Assembly: GCA_002310015.1 (NCBI GenBank)
Contig: DBYQ01000078.1
Span: forward strand, 790-14,635
Direction of reading: 5' to 3'
Length of the DNA stretch: 13,846 nt
Source: Bacteroidales bacterium UBA1182
Lineage (GTDB): Bacteria; Bacteroidota; Bacteroidia; Bacteroidales; Bacteroidaceae
In this document: in pieces, positions 7,817-13,846 of the stretch
How the letters are laid out: each line of letters starts with the position of its first letter
Position numbering within the stretch: the first letter of the stretch is position 1
Notes under the pieces: model-generated
The model's input: the letters and a program-made list of their open reading frames with translations, nothing else
Told to the model about the DNA's origin: nothing
The model's database searches: none
Position numbers and translations under genes: made by a program

Positions 7817-7824
7817 TATATTTG
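7817..7824 (+). promoter_or_regulatory. Possible -7 promoter element of degQ
   Basis: TATATTTG matches TAnnTTTG 55 bases before the degQ ATG. Unlike the other -7 elements in this window it is followed by GG rather than CA, and there is no -33 TTTG, so it may be weak or activator-dependent. Confidence 0.5.
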
Positions 7825-7835
7825 GGAGAGATAAG

Positions 7836-7861
7836 TGTTAATTCAAACCAATTAATTAACA
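7836..7861 (+). repeat. Inverted repeat TGTTAATT-N10-AATTAACA in the degQ leader
   Basis: Perfect 8-bp arms (7836-7843 and 7854-7861) are separated by 10 bases, in the predicted 5' leader just ahead of the ribosome-binding site. A third copy of TGTTAATT occurs at 7742-7749, right after the M16 stop. It could be a protein-binding site or a weak RNA hairpin. Confidence 0.45.
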
Positions 7862-7879
7862 GAAAAAGGAGAAATAGAT

Positions 7880-9385
7880 ATGAAAAAAGTAATTAATGTC
7901 TTGTTGTTTTCGCTGACGCTTATATGCTGCTGCATACTTGCATCGGTTATAACCACTAACCTGGTTAGTAAGAAGAACAGTAAAATCATTTATGTTTCTA
8001 ATGATAACGCCCCTTATACGACTCTTTCTCAGTCTGCTTTATCGTCTGCCAAGATGCAGCCTGTTGATCTCACTGAGGCTGCTGAGAAAACCGTACATGG
8101 CGTTGTTCATATCAAGTCAACAGTAAAGAGCCGTACTCAGACATATCAGGAGATACCTGATATCTTTGAGCAGTTTATGTTCGGTGCCCGCCCTCGTCAA
8201 AGGCAGTATCGCACAGAACCTCAGGTGGGCTATGGTTCGGGAGTGATTCTTACCAAGGATGGCTACATAGTAACGAACAATCATGTTATTGAGAAAGCTG
8301 ATGAAATCCAGGTAACTCTTAATGATAACCGTGTGTTTATAGCTACAGTTATAGGTGCTGATTCTAATACGGATCTTGCTCTCATTAAGATAGATGGTGA
8401 TGAGTTTCCCGTAGTTCCTATGGGTAATTCTGATGACCTCAGGCTAGGTGAGTGGGTTCTCGCAGTCGGTAATCCTTTCAATCTTACTTCAAGTGTTACT
8501 GCAGGAGTGGTCAGTGCCAAATCCCGTAATATCGGAATATATCAGGGTGGAGAGAGCATAGAGTCTTTTATACAGACAGATGCAGCCATTAATATGGGTA
8601 ACAGTGGTGGCGCTCTGGTCAATGTCCGTGGTGAACTCGTCGGGATTAATGCGGCGCTTGAATCTCCTACCGGTACTTATGCCGGATATGGCTTTGCAAT
8701 CCCTACCACCATTGTCAAGAAGGTGGTTGCTGATCTCAGGGAATATGGAACCGTGCAGCGTGCAATGCTTGGTATTGAGGGCGATAACGTAATCAGTATG
8801 CGACAGGATGAGAGGAATAAGAATGTTGATTTTGGCGATGCGATAGATGGTGTCTATATAATAGGCTTGTCCGATGGTGGCGGCGCTTTCGCCGCTGGAA
8901 TTAAACAGGGTGATATAATTACTGAGATTAACGGCAAGAAAGTTAAGACCATGAACGAGCTTCAGGAGACCATTGTGCAGTATCGTCCAGGCGATAAGGT
9001 TACAGTCACTTTGTTGCGTGATAAGAAAGAAAAGAAAATAGAGGTTGAACTCAAGAACTCACGCGGCAATACGGAAATAGTCAAAGAGGCAGATATGGAG
9101 GTTCTGGGAGCTGTATTCCAGGATGTTCCCGCTGAAACCCGTCGTGCTCTTAATATCGGTTACGGAATGCAGGTCGGTACGGTTAAGAATGGCCTTCTTA
9201 AAGATGCCGGAATACAGAGGGGATTCATAATTCTTAAGATCAATAATAGGCAGATTAGGTCAATTGATGATATTGAGCAGATTTATAAGGAGGCTTCAAG
9301 TTCTCCTGATCAGGTTCTGTTCATATCGGGTGTCTATACCAATGGCCGTAGGGCGAACTATGCCGTAAGTCTTTCTGAAGAATAA
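7880..9385 (+). CDS. degQ: DegQ/HtrA-family periplasmic serine protease
   Basis: This is an HtrA-type protease/chaperone that handles misfolded envelope proteins. It has 501 residues, a usual length for a two-PDZ member. The N-terminus (about 4-29) is a hydrophobic signal or anchor with three consecutive cysteines (16-18) and no clear cleavage site. The trypsin-like domain (about 65-290) carries the triad H135 (NNHVIE), D165 (NTDLALIKID) and S242 (GNSGGAL). PDZ1 follows (about 295-392, with the GVYI carboxylate-binding-like segment and KQGDIITEINGKKV), then PDZ2 (about 405-497, with QRGFIILKINNRQI). The ATG at 7880 is supported by AGGAGA 7 bases upstream, one of few good Shine-Dalgarno sites here. 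The upstream DNA holds two inverted repeats, suggesting dedicated control. A terminator follows. DegP/DegQ/DegS naming in Bacteroidetes is by similarity only. Confidence 0.95.
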   Translation: MKKVINVLLFSLTLICCCILASVITTNLVSKKNSKIIYVSNDNAPYTTLSQSALSSAKMQPVDLTEAAEKTVHGVVHIKSTVKSRTQTYQEIPDIFEQFMFGARPRQRQYRTEPQVGYGSGVILTKDGYIVTNNHVIEKADEIQVTLNDNRVFIATVIGADSNTDLALIKIDGDEFPVVPMGNSDDLRLGEWVLAVGNPFNLTSSVTAGVVSAKSRNIGIYQGGESIESFIQTDAAINMGNSGGALVNVRGELVGINAALESPTGTYAGYGFAIPTTIVKKVVADLREYGTVQRAMLGIEGDNVISMRQDERNKNVDFGDAIDGVYIIGLSDGGGAFAAGIKQGDIITEINGKKVKTMNELQETIVQYRPGDKVTVTLLRDKKEKKIEVELKNSRGNTEIVKEADMEVLGAVFQDVPAETRRALNIGYGMQVGTVKNGLLKDAGIQRGFIILKINNRQIRSIDDIEQIYKEASSSPDQVLFISGVYTNGRRANYAVSLSEE

Positions 9386-9403
9386 TTACAGATCTTTATT
9401 CAT

Positions 9404-9439
9404 AAAAAATTGAAGTGGTTTCGGCTGCTTCAATTTTTT
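9404..9439 (+). terminator. Rho-independent terminator after degQ
   Basis: A perfect 12-bp stem AAAAAATTGAAG (9404-9415) with CTTCAATTTTTT (9428-9439) is extended by T-G, G-T and G-C pairs to a TTTCGG loop. The T run is part of the stem's 3' arm. It lies 18 bases after the degQ stop and separates degQ from rpoD; the A-rich 5' arm would also allow function on the minus strand. Confidence 0.88.
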
Positions 9440-9474
9440 GTGTGTAAAAAGTCAGAATTCTCTAATAAAATAAG

Positions 9475-9482
9475 TAAATTTG
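9475..9482 (+). promoter_or_regulatory. Bacteroidetes -7 promoter element of rpoD
   Basis: TAAATTTGCACCC matches TAnnTTTG plus CA, 73 bases before the rpoD ATG at 9555. It overlaps the TTG codon that opens the longest frame (9480), so that upstream start is not usable. No clear -33 TTTG. Confidence 0.65.
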
Positions 9483-9554
9483 CACCCAATTCGCTTATTT
9501 AAGAATAATAGGCGATCTCAAGTCTTTAAAGAACAATATAGTTATATACTGAAA

Positions 9555-10415
9555 ATGAGGCAACTAAAGATTACAAAGAGCATAACAAACCGTGAAAGCG
9601 CATCGCTTGACAAGTATCTTCAGGAGATTGGTCGTGAGGAACTTATTACGGTTGAGGAGGAGGTTGAACTTGCACAACGTATCCGCAAGGGTGACCGCGC
9701 TGCTCTTGAAAAGTTGACACGCGCTAATCTGCGTTTTGTCGTATCAGTCTCTAAACAGTATCAGAACCAGGGCCTCAGTCTTCCTGATCTTATCAACGAG
9801 GGCAATCTTGGTCTCATTAAAGCTGCGGAGAAGTTTGATGAGACCCGTGGCTTTAAATTTATCAGTTATGCCGTATGGTGGATTCGTCAGTCTATCCTTC
9901 AGGCTTTGGCTGAACAGGCTCGTATAGTTCGTCTGCCTCTCAATCAGGTAGGATCACTCAATAAGATAAGCAAGGCTCTTTCTAAGTTTGAGCAGGACAA
10001 TGAGCGTCGTCCCTCACCGGAGGAATTGGCTGAGGTGCTCGATATTCCGGTTGATAAGATAGCTGATACCCTTAAGGTGTCAGGTCGTCATATCTCTGTT
10101 GATGCGCCGTTCGTTGACGGTGAGGACAATAGCCTTCTTGATGTTCTTGTCAATGATGATTCTCCTATGGCCGATAAGACTCTTGTAAATGAGTCTCTCT
10201 CCAAAGAGATAGATCGTGCACTGTCAACTTTGACTGATCGCGAGAAGGATATAATCCGTATGTTCTTCGGTATCGGTTGTCGTGAAATGACTCTTGAGGA
10301 GATAGGTGATAAGTTCGGTCTTACACGTGAGCGTGTTCGTCAAATCAAGGAAAAGGCAATCCGTCGTTTGCGTCAGAATTCACGTAGCAAACTTCTGAAA
10401 TCATACCTTGGTTGA
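9555..10415 (+). CDS. rpoD: RNA polymerase primary sigma factor RpoD (Bacteroidetes type)
   Basis: This is the housekeeping sigma factor that directs RNA polymerase to promoters. With the ATG at 9555 it has 286 residues, the short form characteristic of Bacteroidetes, without region 1.1. Region 1.2 is SLDKYLQEIGREELI (17-31 area). Regions 2.1-2.4 span about 55-115, including ANLRFVVSVSKQYQNQGL, the core-binding DLINEGNLGLIKAAEKFD and the -10-reading KFISYAVWWIRQSI (101-114). Region 3 covers about 125-205. Region 4 contains LTDREKDIIRMFFG and the helix-turn-helix MTLEEIGDKFGLTRERVRQIKEKAIRRL (245-272), which contacts the upstream promoter element. This family recognises TTTG and TAnnTTTG, the elements found elsewhere in this window. 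It has its own promoter after the degQ terminator. The next ATG begins one base after its stop, indicating translational coupling. Confidence 0.97.
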   Translation: MRQLKITKSITNRESASLDKYLQEIGREELITVEEEVELAQRIRKGDRAALEKLTRANLRFVVSVSKQYQNQGLSLPDLINEGNLGLIKAAEKFDETRGFKFISYAVWWIRQSILQALAEQARIVRLPLNQVGSLNKISKALSKFEQDNERRPSPEELAEVLDIPVDKIADTLKVSGRHISVDAPFVDGEDNSLLDVLVNDDSPMADKTLVNESLSKEIDRALSTLTDREKDIIRMFFGIGCREMTLEEIGDKFGLTRERVRQIKEKAIRRLRQNSRSKLLKSYLG

Positions 10416-10416
10416 T

Positions 10417-10911
10417 ATGAGGAAGTTTTTTAAGCCAGTTTTTTTTGTTTCGCTTCTCTTTGTAGCGTTTCCTCTTTTTGCACAGAGGTCCGGAGCAACA
10501 AAAGACCCTACACTTAATAGGGGTGAAGGGCTTGAAATGACTCGTAGCGATCTCGACAAGATGCGTAACCAAAGTCAGGATAAGAATTCCCGCCAGGTTG
10601 ATGTTTATATGTTTGCAGCTTCTTTTTCCCTGTTGGATTCAGTCTTATATGTTTCAGATATTCAGAAACTTGAAGATGTTACTGTTAACAACAGATGGTT
10701 CGTTAAAGAGCGTGCGGCTTTTGAAAAACAGTTTACAGATTATATCAGAGTAGGATTTGATGAATCGCAACTTACTTCAATCATCTTTTCTGAAAAAATC
10801 AAAAAGGTTGAAAAGCGTAGAGCAAGACTGATCAAGAGAAACGCAAAAACAAACGGTTTTGCACTAATAGAAACTACCGGATTTGTTTTTTCTAATCCTA
10901 CCGGTAATTAA
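10417..10911 (+). CDS. Small secreted protein of unknown function coupled to rpoD
   Basis: This 164-residue protein has a signal peptide (MRKFFKP, hydrophobic 8-20, probable cleavage after LFA at residue 22) and no lipobox. I do not recognise a domain. The mature protein is polar, with a probable helical middle (about 40-110) and a very basic stretch KIKKVEKRRARLIKRNAK (127-144) near the C-terminus; there are no cysteines. The ATG at 10417 begins one base after the rpoD TGA (TTGATATGAGG), so it is almost certainly on the rpoD mRNA and may be translated by re-initiation. The frame also opens at a TTG at 10408 inside rpoD, which is less likely. It is convergent with the DUF5686 gene, with only 8 bases between stops. 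Real gene: high confidence; function: unknown. Confidence 0.82.
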   Translation: MRKFFKPVFFVSLLFVAFPLFAQRSGATKDPTLNRGEGLEMTRSDLDKMRNQSQDKNSRQVDVYMFAASFSLLDSVLYVSDIQKLEDVTVNNRWFVKERAAFEKQFTDYIRVGFDESQLTSIIFSEKIKKVEKRRARLIKRNAKTNGFALIETTGFVFSNPTGN

Positions 10912-10919
10912 TCAAATAA

Positions 10920-13496
10920 CTAATATTGCAGGTGAACTGCAATTCTTAAGCCCCATTGGTCCACATCGGGGCTGTTTTTATATGTCATTCTCTTGAACCA
11001 ATTTATTGAAAACAGCTTAAAAATGTTCTCTACGCCTGCGCCTATTTCAACAAAAGGCTCTTTCATTACAGTTCCTGTAGCCTTGCTGCGGTCGGTCGGA
11101 TAGGAGAATATTTTGCCGCTTGTGTCAATGGCCGGATTGTTCTTGTCACTAAGTGAGCCCCATGTTCCGCGACAATATAATACTTCTCTGAGTTTAAGAT
11201 TGTTGAATAAGGGGATTCTGTTGAAAATCAATCCGTTCATATAGTAAACCACATCCCATGTAAGGTGTTGGTCCATTACGAACTCCATAGGAGTCATGGT
11301 GTCAAATGTTTCCTTTCTGTATGTATATGATAGGTTTGCATTAGGAATGATAAGAAGTGGATATGGTGCCTGGCCCCATATCTTTCCTGCACGTAGCATA
11401 ACATCAAAATAACCTATAGGCGCAGCCATCAATCTCTGACGATATGATAACTCCGTATGTTGTATTGAGTAGTCGCTGCCCAGTAATCCTGCTTGAGAAA
11501 AAGTGTGGTTTAAAGTAAAAACAGGATGCTCGGGAGTCTTGCTTTTCCTGTTCCATTTATGCTGTACAAACTTCTCGTGCGGTGCGTATCTCAGTCCAAT
11601 TTCCAGTTCTGTTTGCATTATCTCTTTTACTGTTCCGCTTCCATCCGTTTTCTCCATCGGAATAAACTTTGTAGCTTCATTAACCCTGTTTCTGAGTGAT
11701 GCGGTAAGAGAAAAACCGCTATGACGTTCTCTGGTATATGTCAGTTCTGTATTCCGTACATAACCTATCATATTGTCAGGGAGTCGTTTGATGGAGAGAA
11801 GGGCATTATCCTTGTTTGTATAGAGATATTGCTGTCCATATTGATATATGTCATTCTCATACTGAAGTCTCAAGGAATGGACGGGGAACTCATTCCATTG
11901 TTCTTTCTTTTTGGGAAAAGAATACTCCAGTCGGCCGTAATATTTGAATCTGTTGTCATCAACACCATAAATAAGGTATCCTGTGCCGAAAAGATGTGGA
12001 TTGAGATATGCTGTAGTCATTCCTCCCAGCTTGATTCTCATTTTCTCCATACCGTTATAACTCATTATGGTATTGACTGGTCCAATGTAGAATGGAGTTC
12101 GTTCTTCTTTTATTGGAACGAATCCGGAGAATATCAGATTGATAAGCTGCTCTGTCCAATAATATACTGGCACGTCACGTAGTTGCTCCAGCATTTCTTT
12201 TACATCCTTGTTCTTTCCGCCATCAGTTCCGGTTTCATCGATATTGCGGTACTGTGCCCAGAATTCATCATCTCTTCCGTATGCTTCGCTTGGCTCAATG
12301 ACTGGCTCCTGATGATTGAAGGGCTCGCGGTCAACATCATCGTTGAACTTATATCCTGAGTAAAATACTTCTCGTCTGCCATAAATACCGTCAATAAAAT
12401 CATAAAGTTTGAATTCTGCGGTTATGCATTCGTATGTCAGAAGTCTGGGATGTTCACTGTCTCTTGAGAACTTTTGTTCCAGGTTCATGTACTCTACGAA
12501 GTTCAGATTTATGTCGTATGGCACATTCATCTGAATCCACTTTACGAAATGAGTGGAATCTATCGTTATGTAAAGATGTCCCGTAAAACCGAAAGACTGT
12601 AAATTTCTTGGTACGAATGCCAGATCCACGCACTTTTCTCCTTCAACTTCAATGGTATCTTGTAGATAATATTTGTAATATGTTGTGGCATAATCTGCAA
12701 ATGGGCTTACAAACTCATTGCGCATTATCATTACCTTCTCATTAAACAGGTCCACATCCTTAAGGGTAGCTTCCAGCGAAGCTCTAACTTCTTCGTCGGG
12801 AAGGAAATCTTCTATACCAATCCACTCTCTTCCATGCACCAGTTGTTTTTGTCTGGAAGGCTTATTCTGGAAAAAGTCTGTAGCTGCCAGTTCTCTTGTT
12901 GAAACATTCAGGATAGGCTTACCTGATACTTTGGATGTATCTACATAATCGCTTAGAAAGGGAAATTTCCTGAACATTGCCTGTTGTTGCTTTTCTTCAG
13001 TGAAATTATCCAATGCAATGATAAATGTCTCATAGCGGTCTCTTGAAACATAGTCATTATCAAAAGGATTATCGTCGTTCCTTCTGTTTATGATTTCTGT
13101 TGCCAACTCGACAGCGGGATTGCCTTTTTTGCGGTATTTTTCCTTGGGAGGTTTGATTACAACCTCTTCGATTTCGTATGTAGTTTCTTTAAGTACAATC
13201 TTTAGTGGAAAAACAGTTTTATTGGATAGTTGTATTTGATAATCTTGATATCCTATAGATGAAACAACCAATGTTTGTCCATTTACCCTGCCATTAAATG
13301 AAAAGTTTCCGTTGTAATCAGTTATACATCCTGTTGATGTGTCCTTAAGTCTCACTGTGGCATATGGCAAAATTTCTCCTTTGTCATCTTTGACGTTGCC
13401 GCTTATTCTGACAACTTGATTTTGTGCCACAAGAAGAACAGTTCCCGCTATAAGCAGGAATAACATGGAGAGCATCTTTCTCAATAGTCCTATCAC
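10920..13496 (-). CDS. DUF5686 outer-membrane protein with carboxypeptidase-like regulatory domain
   Basis: This 858-residue protein is a Bacteroidetes envelope protein. A signal peptide (about 1-24, cleavage near LLVA/QNQ) precedes a carboxypeptidase-D-like beta-sandwich (about 28-105: VRISGNVKDDKGEILPYATV, then TGCITDYNGNFSF and LVVSSIGYQDYQI), the module also found at the front of many TonB-dependent receptors. The rest (about 125-858) is the DUF5686 region, rich in alternating aromatic strands and ending in an aromatic residue (VHLQY), consistent with an outer-membrane beta-barrel. It lacks TonB-box and plug motifs, so it is not a SusC-type receptor. The first codon is GTG at 13496; an ATG at 13475 (residue 8) is the alternative, but the earlier start supplies the basic RK of the signal peptide. 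A promoter element lies at 13559-13566. Function of the family is not established. Confidence 0.92.
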   Translation of the reverse strand: MIGLLRKMLSMLFLLIAGTVLLVAQNQVVRISGNVKDDKGEILPYATVRLKDTSTGCITDYNGNFSFNGRVNGQTLVVSSIGYQDYQIQLSNKTVFPLKIVLKETTYEIEEVVIKPPKEKYRKKGNPAVELATEIINRRNDDNPFDNDYVSRDRYETFIIALDNFTEEKQQQAMFRKFPFLSDYVDTSKVSGKPILNVSTRELAATDFFQNKPSRQKQLVHGREWIGIEDFLPDEEVRASLEATLKDVDLFNEKVMIMRNEFVSPFADYATTYYKYYLQDTIEVEGEKCVDLAFVPRNLQSFGFTGHLYITIDSTHFVKWIQMNVPYDINLNFVEYMNLEQKFSRDSEHPRLLTYECITAEFKLYDFIDGIYGRREVFYSGYKFNDDVDREPFNHQEPVIEPSEAYGRDDEFWAQYRNIDETGTDGGKNKDVKEMLEQLRDVPVYYWTEQLINLIFSGFVPIKEERTPFYIGPVNTIMSYNGMEKMRIKLGGMTTAYLNPHLFGTGYLIYGVDDNRFKYYGRLEYSFPKKKEQWNEFPVHSLRLQYENDIYQYGQQYLYTNKDNALLSIKRLPDNMIGYVRNTELTYTRERHSGFSLTASLRNRVNEATKFIPMEKTDGSGTVKEIMQTELEIGLRYAPHEKFVQHKWNRKSKTPEHPVFTLNHTFSQAGLLGSDYSIQHTELSYRQRLMAAPIGYFDVMLRAGKIWGQAPYPLLIIPNANLSYTYRKETFDTMTPMEFVMDQHLTWDVVYYMNGLIFNRIPLFNNLKLREVLYCRGTWGSLSDKNNPAIDTSGKIFSYPTDRSKATGTVMKEPFVEIGAGVENIFKLFSINWFKRMTYKNSPDVDQWGLRIAVHLQY
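10925..10943. terminator. Hairpin at the end of the DUF5686 gene, possible weak terminator
   Basis: The perfect 7-bp inverted repeat ATTGCAG-GTGAA-CTGCAAT overlaps the last codons of the DUF5686 gene and lies 13 bases after the stop of the convergent rpoD-coupled gene. Neither side has a strong T run. It is the only hairpin I see between these two convergent transcripts, so it may help stop both. Confidence 0.35.
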
Positions 13497-13558
13497 ACCT
13501 TTTATTATTTATAAAGCAATACCTTTTTTTGTCGAAGGGTTGCATTGACATTTCAGTG

Positions 13559-13590
13559 CAAAGATAGGCATTCTTTATTAGATATGTAAA
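13559..13590 (-). promoter_or_regulatory. Promoter of the DUF5686 gene
   Basis: The reverse strand has TATCTTTGCA (-7 element, 13566-13559) with a TTTA 20 bases upstream (13590-13587), one mismatch from the TTTG -33 consensus at the proper distance. The element is 62 bases from the GTG start. Confidence 0.6.
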
Positions 13591-13700
13591 CAAATATTAA
13601 TTACAAAAGTTCAATTGCAACTAAAAGAGTGTTTTGCGTGCCGACAAGAATGCCAACTTCATTTAAACTTGAAGTTTTTCTCAAAAAAGTCGCCAAATTG

Positions 13701-13732
13701 TTTGGTGGGAATATAAACTCACCGTATCTTTG
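13701..13732 (+). promoter_or_regulatory. Full-consensus Bacteroidetes promoter reading out of the window
   Basis: TTTG (13701-13704), a 20-base spacer, then TATCTTTG (13725-13732) followed by CA match the Bacteroidetes primary-sigma consensus at both boxes. It is the only promoter here with both boxes perfect. A/T-rich DNA lies just upstream (13676-13689), resembling an UP element. Strength of this kind is expected for stable-RNA genes. Confidence 0.8.
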
Positions 13733-13736
13733 CATC

Positions 13737-13846
13737 CGCTTTCCGAAAGGAACAGCGCATAAAGACGATCATTGATAAGATTTCATACAGACAAGTAGTA
13801 CGACGGGCGTGCTCTTACTGAGAGTATGTCCAAGGGTAATACGAAC
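13737..13846 (+). ncRNA. Structured leader or RNA start, possibly an rRNA operon leader (truncated)
   Basis: Downstream of the strong promoter there is no start codon with an open frame of note. The predicted 5' end folds into CGCT-TTCC-GAAA-GGAA-(C)-AGCG (13737-13757), an 8-bp helix with one bulge and a GAAA tetraloop. A second helix pairs GGGCGTGCTCT with AGAGTATGTCC (13805-13815 with 13821-13831): 11 continuous pairs, three of them G-U. The 5' arm contains TGCTCTTA, close to the boxA antitermination signal TGCTCTTTA. Together these suggest the leader of a 16S-23S-5S operon; a stand-alone small RNA or a structured mRNA leader is the alternative. The window ends before the RNA body. Confidence 0.5.

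Larger units (their letters stand above)
13497..13846. other. 350-base gene-free region at the right edge
   Basis: No credible coding frame is seen. Going left to right it contains the DUF5686 leader and promoter (minus strand, up to about 13590), an AT-rich stretch, a hairpin-forming sequence AACTTCA-N8-TGAAGTT followed by TTTTC (13655-13680), a full-consensus plus-strand promoter (13701-13732) and the beginning of a structured plus-strand transcript that continues beyond the window. Confidence 0.7.

Noticed and set aside
9480..9554. Upstream extension of RpoD by 25 codons from a TTG
   Set aside because: The TTG is part of the -7 element itself, and the 286-residue form beginning MRQLKI is the usual Bacteroidetes RpoD.
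11721..12182. 153-codon plus-strand open frame antisense to the DUF5686 gene
   Set aside because: It has no promoter or ribosome site and no recognisable domain, and the opposite strand encodes a continuous 858-residue family protein.
13384..13593. 69-codon minus-strand frame rich in cysteines at its C-terminus
   Set aside because: It overlaps the DUF5686 signal-peptide region in another frame, begins upstream of the predicted promoter's transcription start, and looks like chance reading of leader DNA.
13655..13680. Hairpin AACTTCA-N8-TGAAGTT followed by TTTTC read as a terminator
   Set aside because: No plus-strand transcript is seen upstream for it to stop, the stem is short and A/T-rich, and the T run more plausibly belongs to the A/T-rich DNA upstream of the strong promoter; kept only as a note.
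1..13846. A mobile element, CRISPR array, toxin-antitoxin pair or defence cluster
   Set aside because: I found no transposase, integrase, terminal repeats, regularly spaced repeats or two-gene toxin-like modules; all larger genes are conserved housekeeping or envelope genes.

Overview
The window is a stretch of conserved chromosome from a member of the Bacteroidales (Bacteroides/Prevotella-like). The evidence is a 286-residue primary sigma factor of the short Bacteroidetes type, a DUF5686 outer-membrane protein with a carboxypeptidase-like N-terminal domain, lipoproteins and secreted proteins with Bacteroidetes-style signals, and many copies of the Bacteroidetes -7 promoter element TAnnTTTG upstream of genes, mostly without Shine-Dalgarno sequences. 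I see no phage, transposon, CRISPR or defence genes.

Layout. Positions 1-971 (minus) hold the N-terminal third of pyruvate phosphate dikinase, which runs off the left edge. A divergent promoter region (972-1191) separates it from a plus-strand run: an RlmD-type 23S rRNA uracil-C5 methyltransferase, a secreted stand-alone TonB C-terminal-domain protein and a small putative lipoprotein of unknown function. This run ends at a strong hairpin terminator (3722-3744) shared with a convergent minus-strand gene for a zinc-ribbon/FHA protein. Directly upstream of the FHA gene, on the same strand, lies the RNase P RNA gene (about 4291-4664); its 3' end is only about 23 nt from the FHA start codon. From 4833 the plus strand carries a 968-residue M16 metallopeptidase lipoprotein, a DegQ/HtrA serine protease, rpoD, and a small secreted protein whose ATG begins one base after the rpoD stop. 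A DUF5686 outer-membrane protein (10920-13496) is convergent with the last of these. The final 350 bases have no gene. They carry the DUF5686 promoter and a full-consensus promoter TTTG-N20-TATCTTTG reading out of the window into a structured, non-coding leader, which is possibly the start of an rRNA operon.

How the genes relate. Most are housekeeping: carbon metabolism at the PEP/pyruvate node, RNA modification and processing (RlmD, RNase P), core transcription (RpoD) and envelope protein quality control (M16 lipoprotein, DegQ). The RpoD encoded here should be the factor that reads the TAnnTTTG elements found throughout the window.

I did not find a convincing new multi-gene system. The points most worth following up are the rnpB-FHA arrangement, the tight coupling of rpoD to an unknown secreted protein, the symmetric elements in front of degQ, and the structured leader at the right edge.
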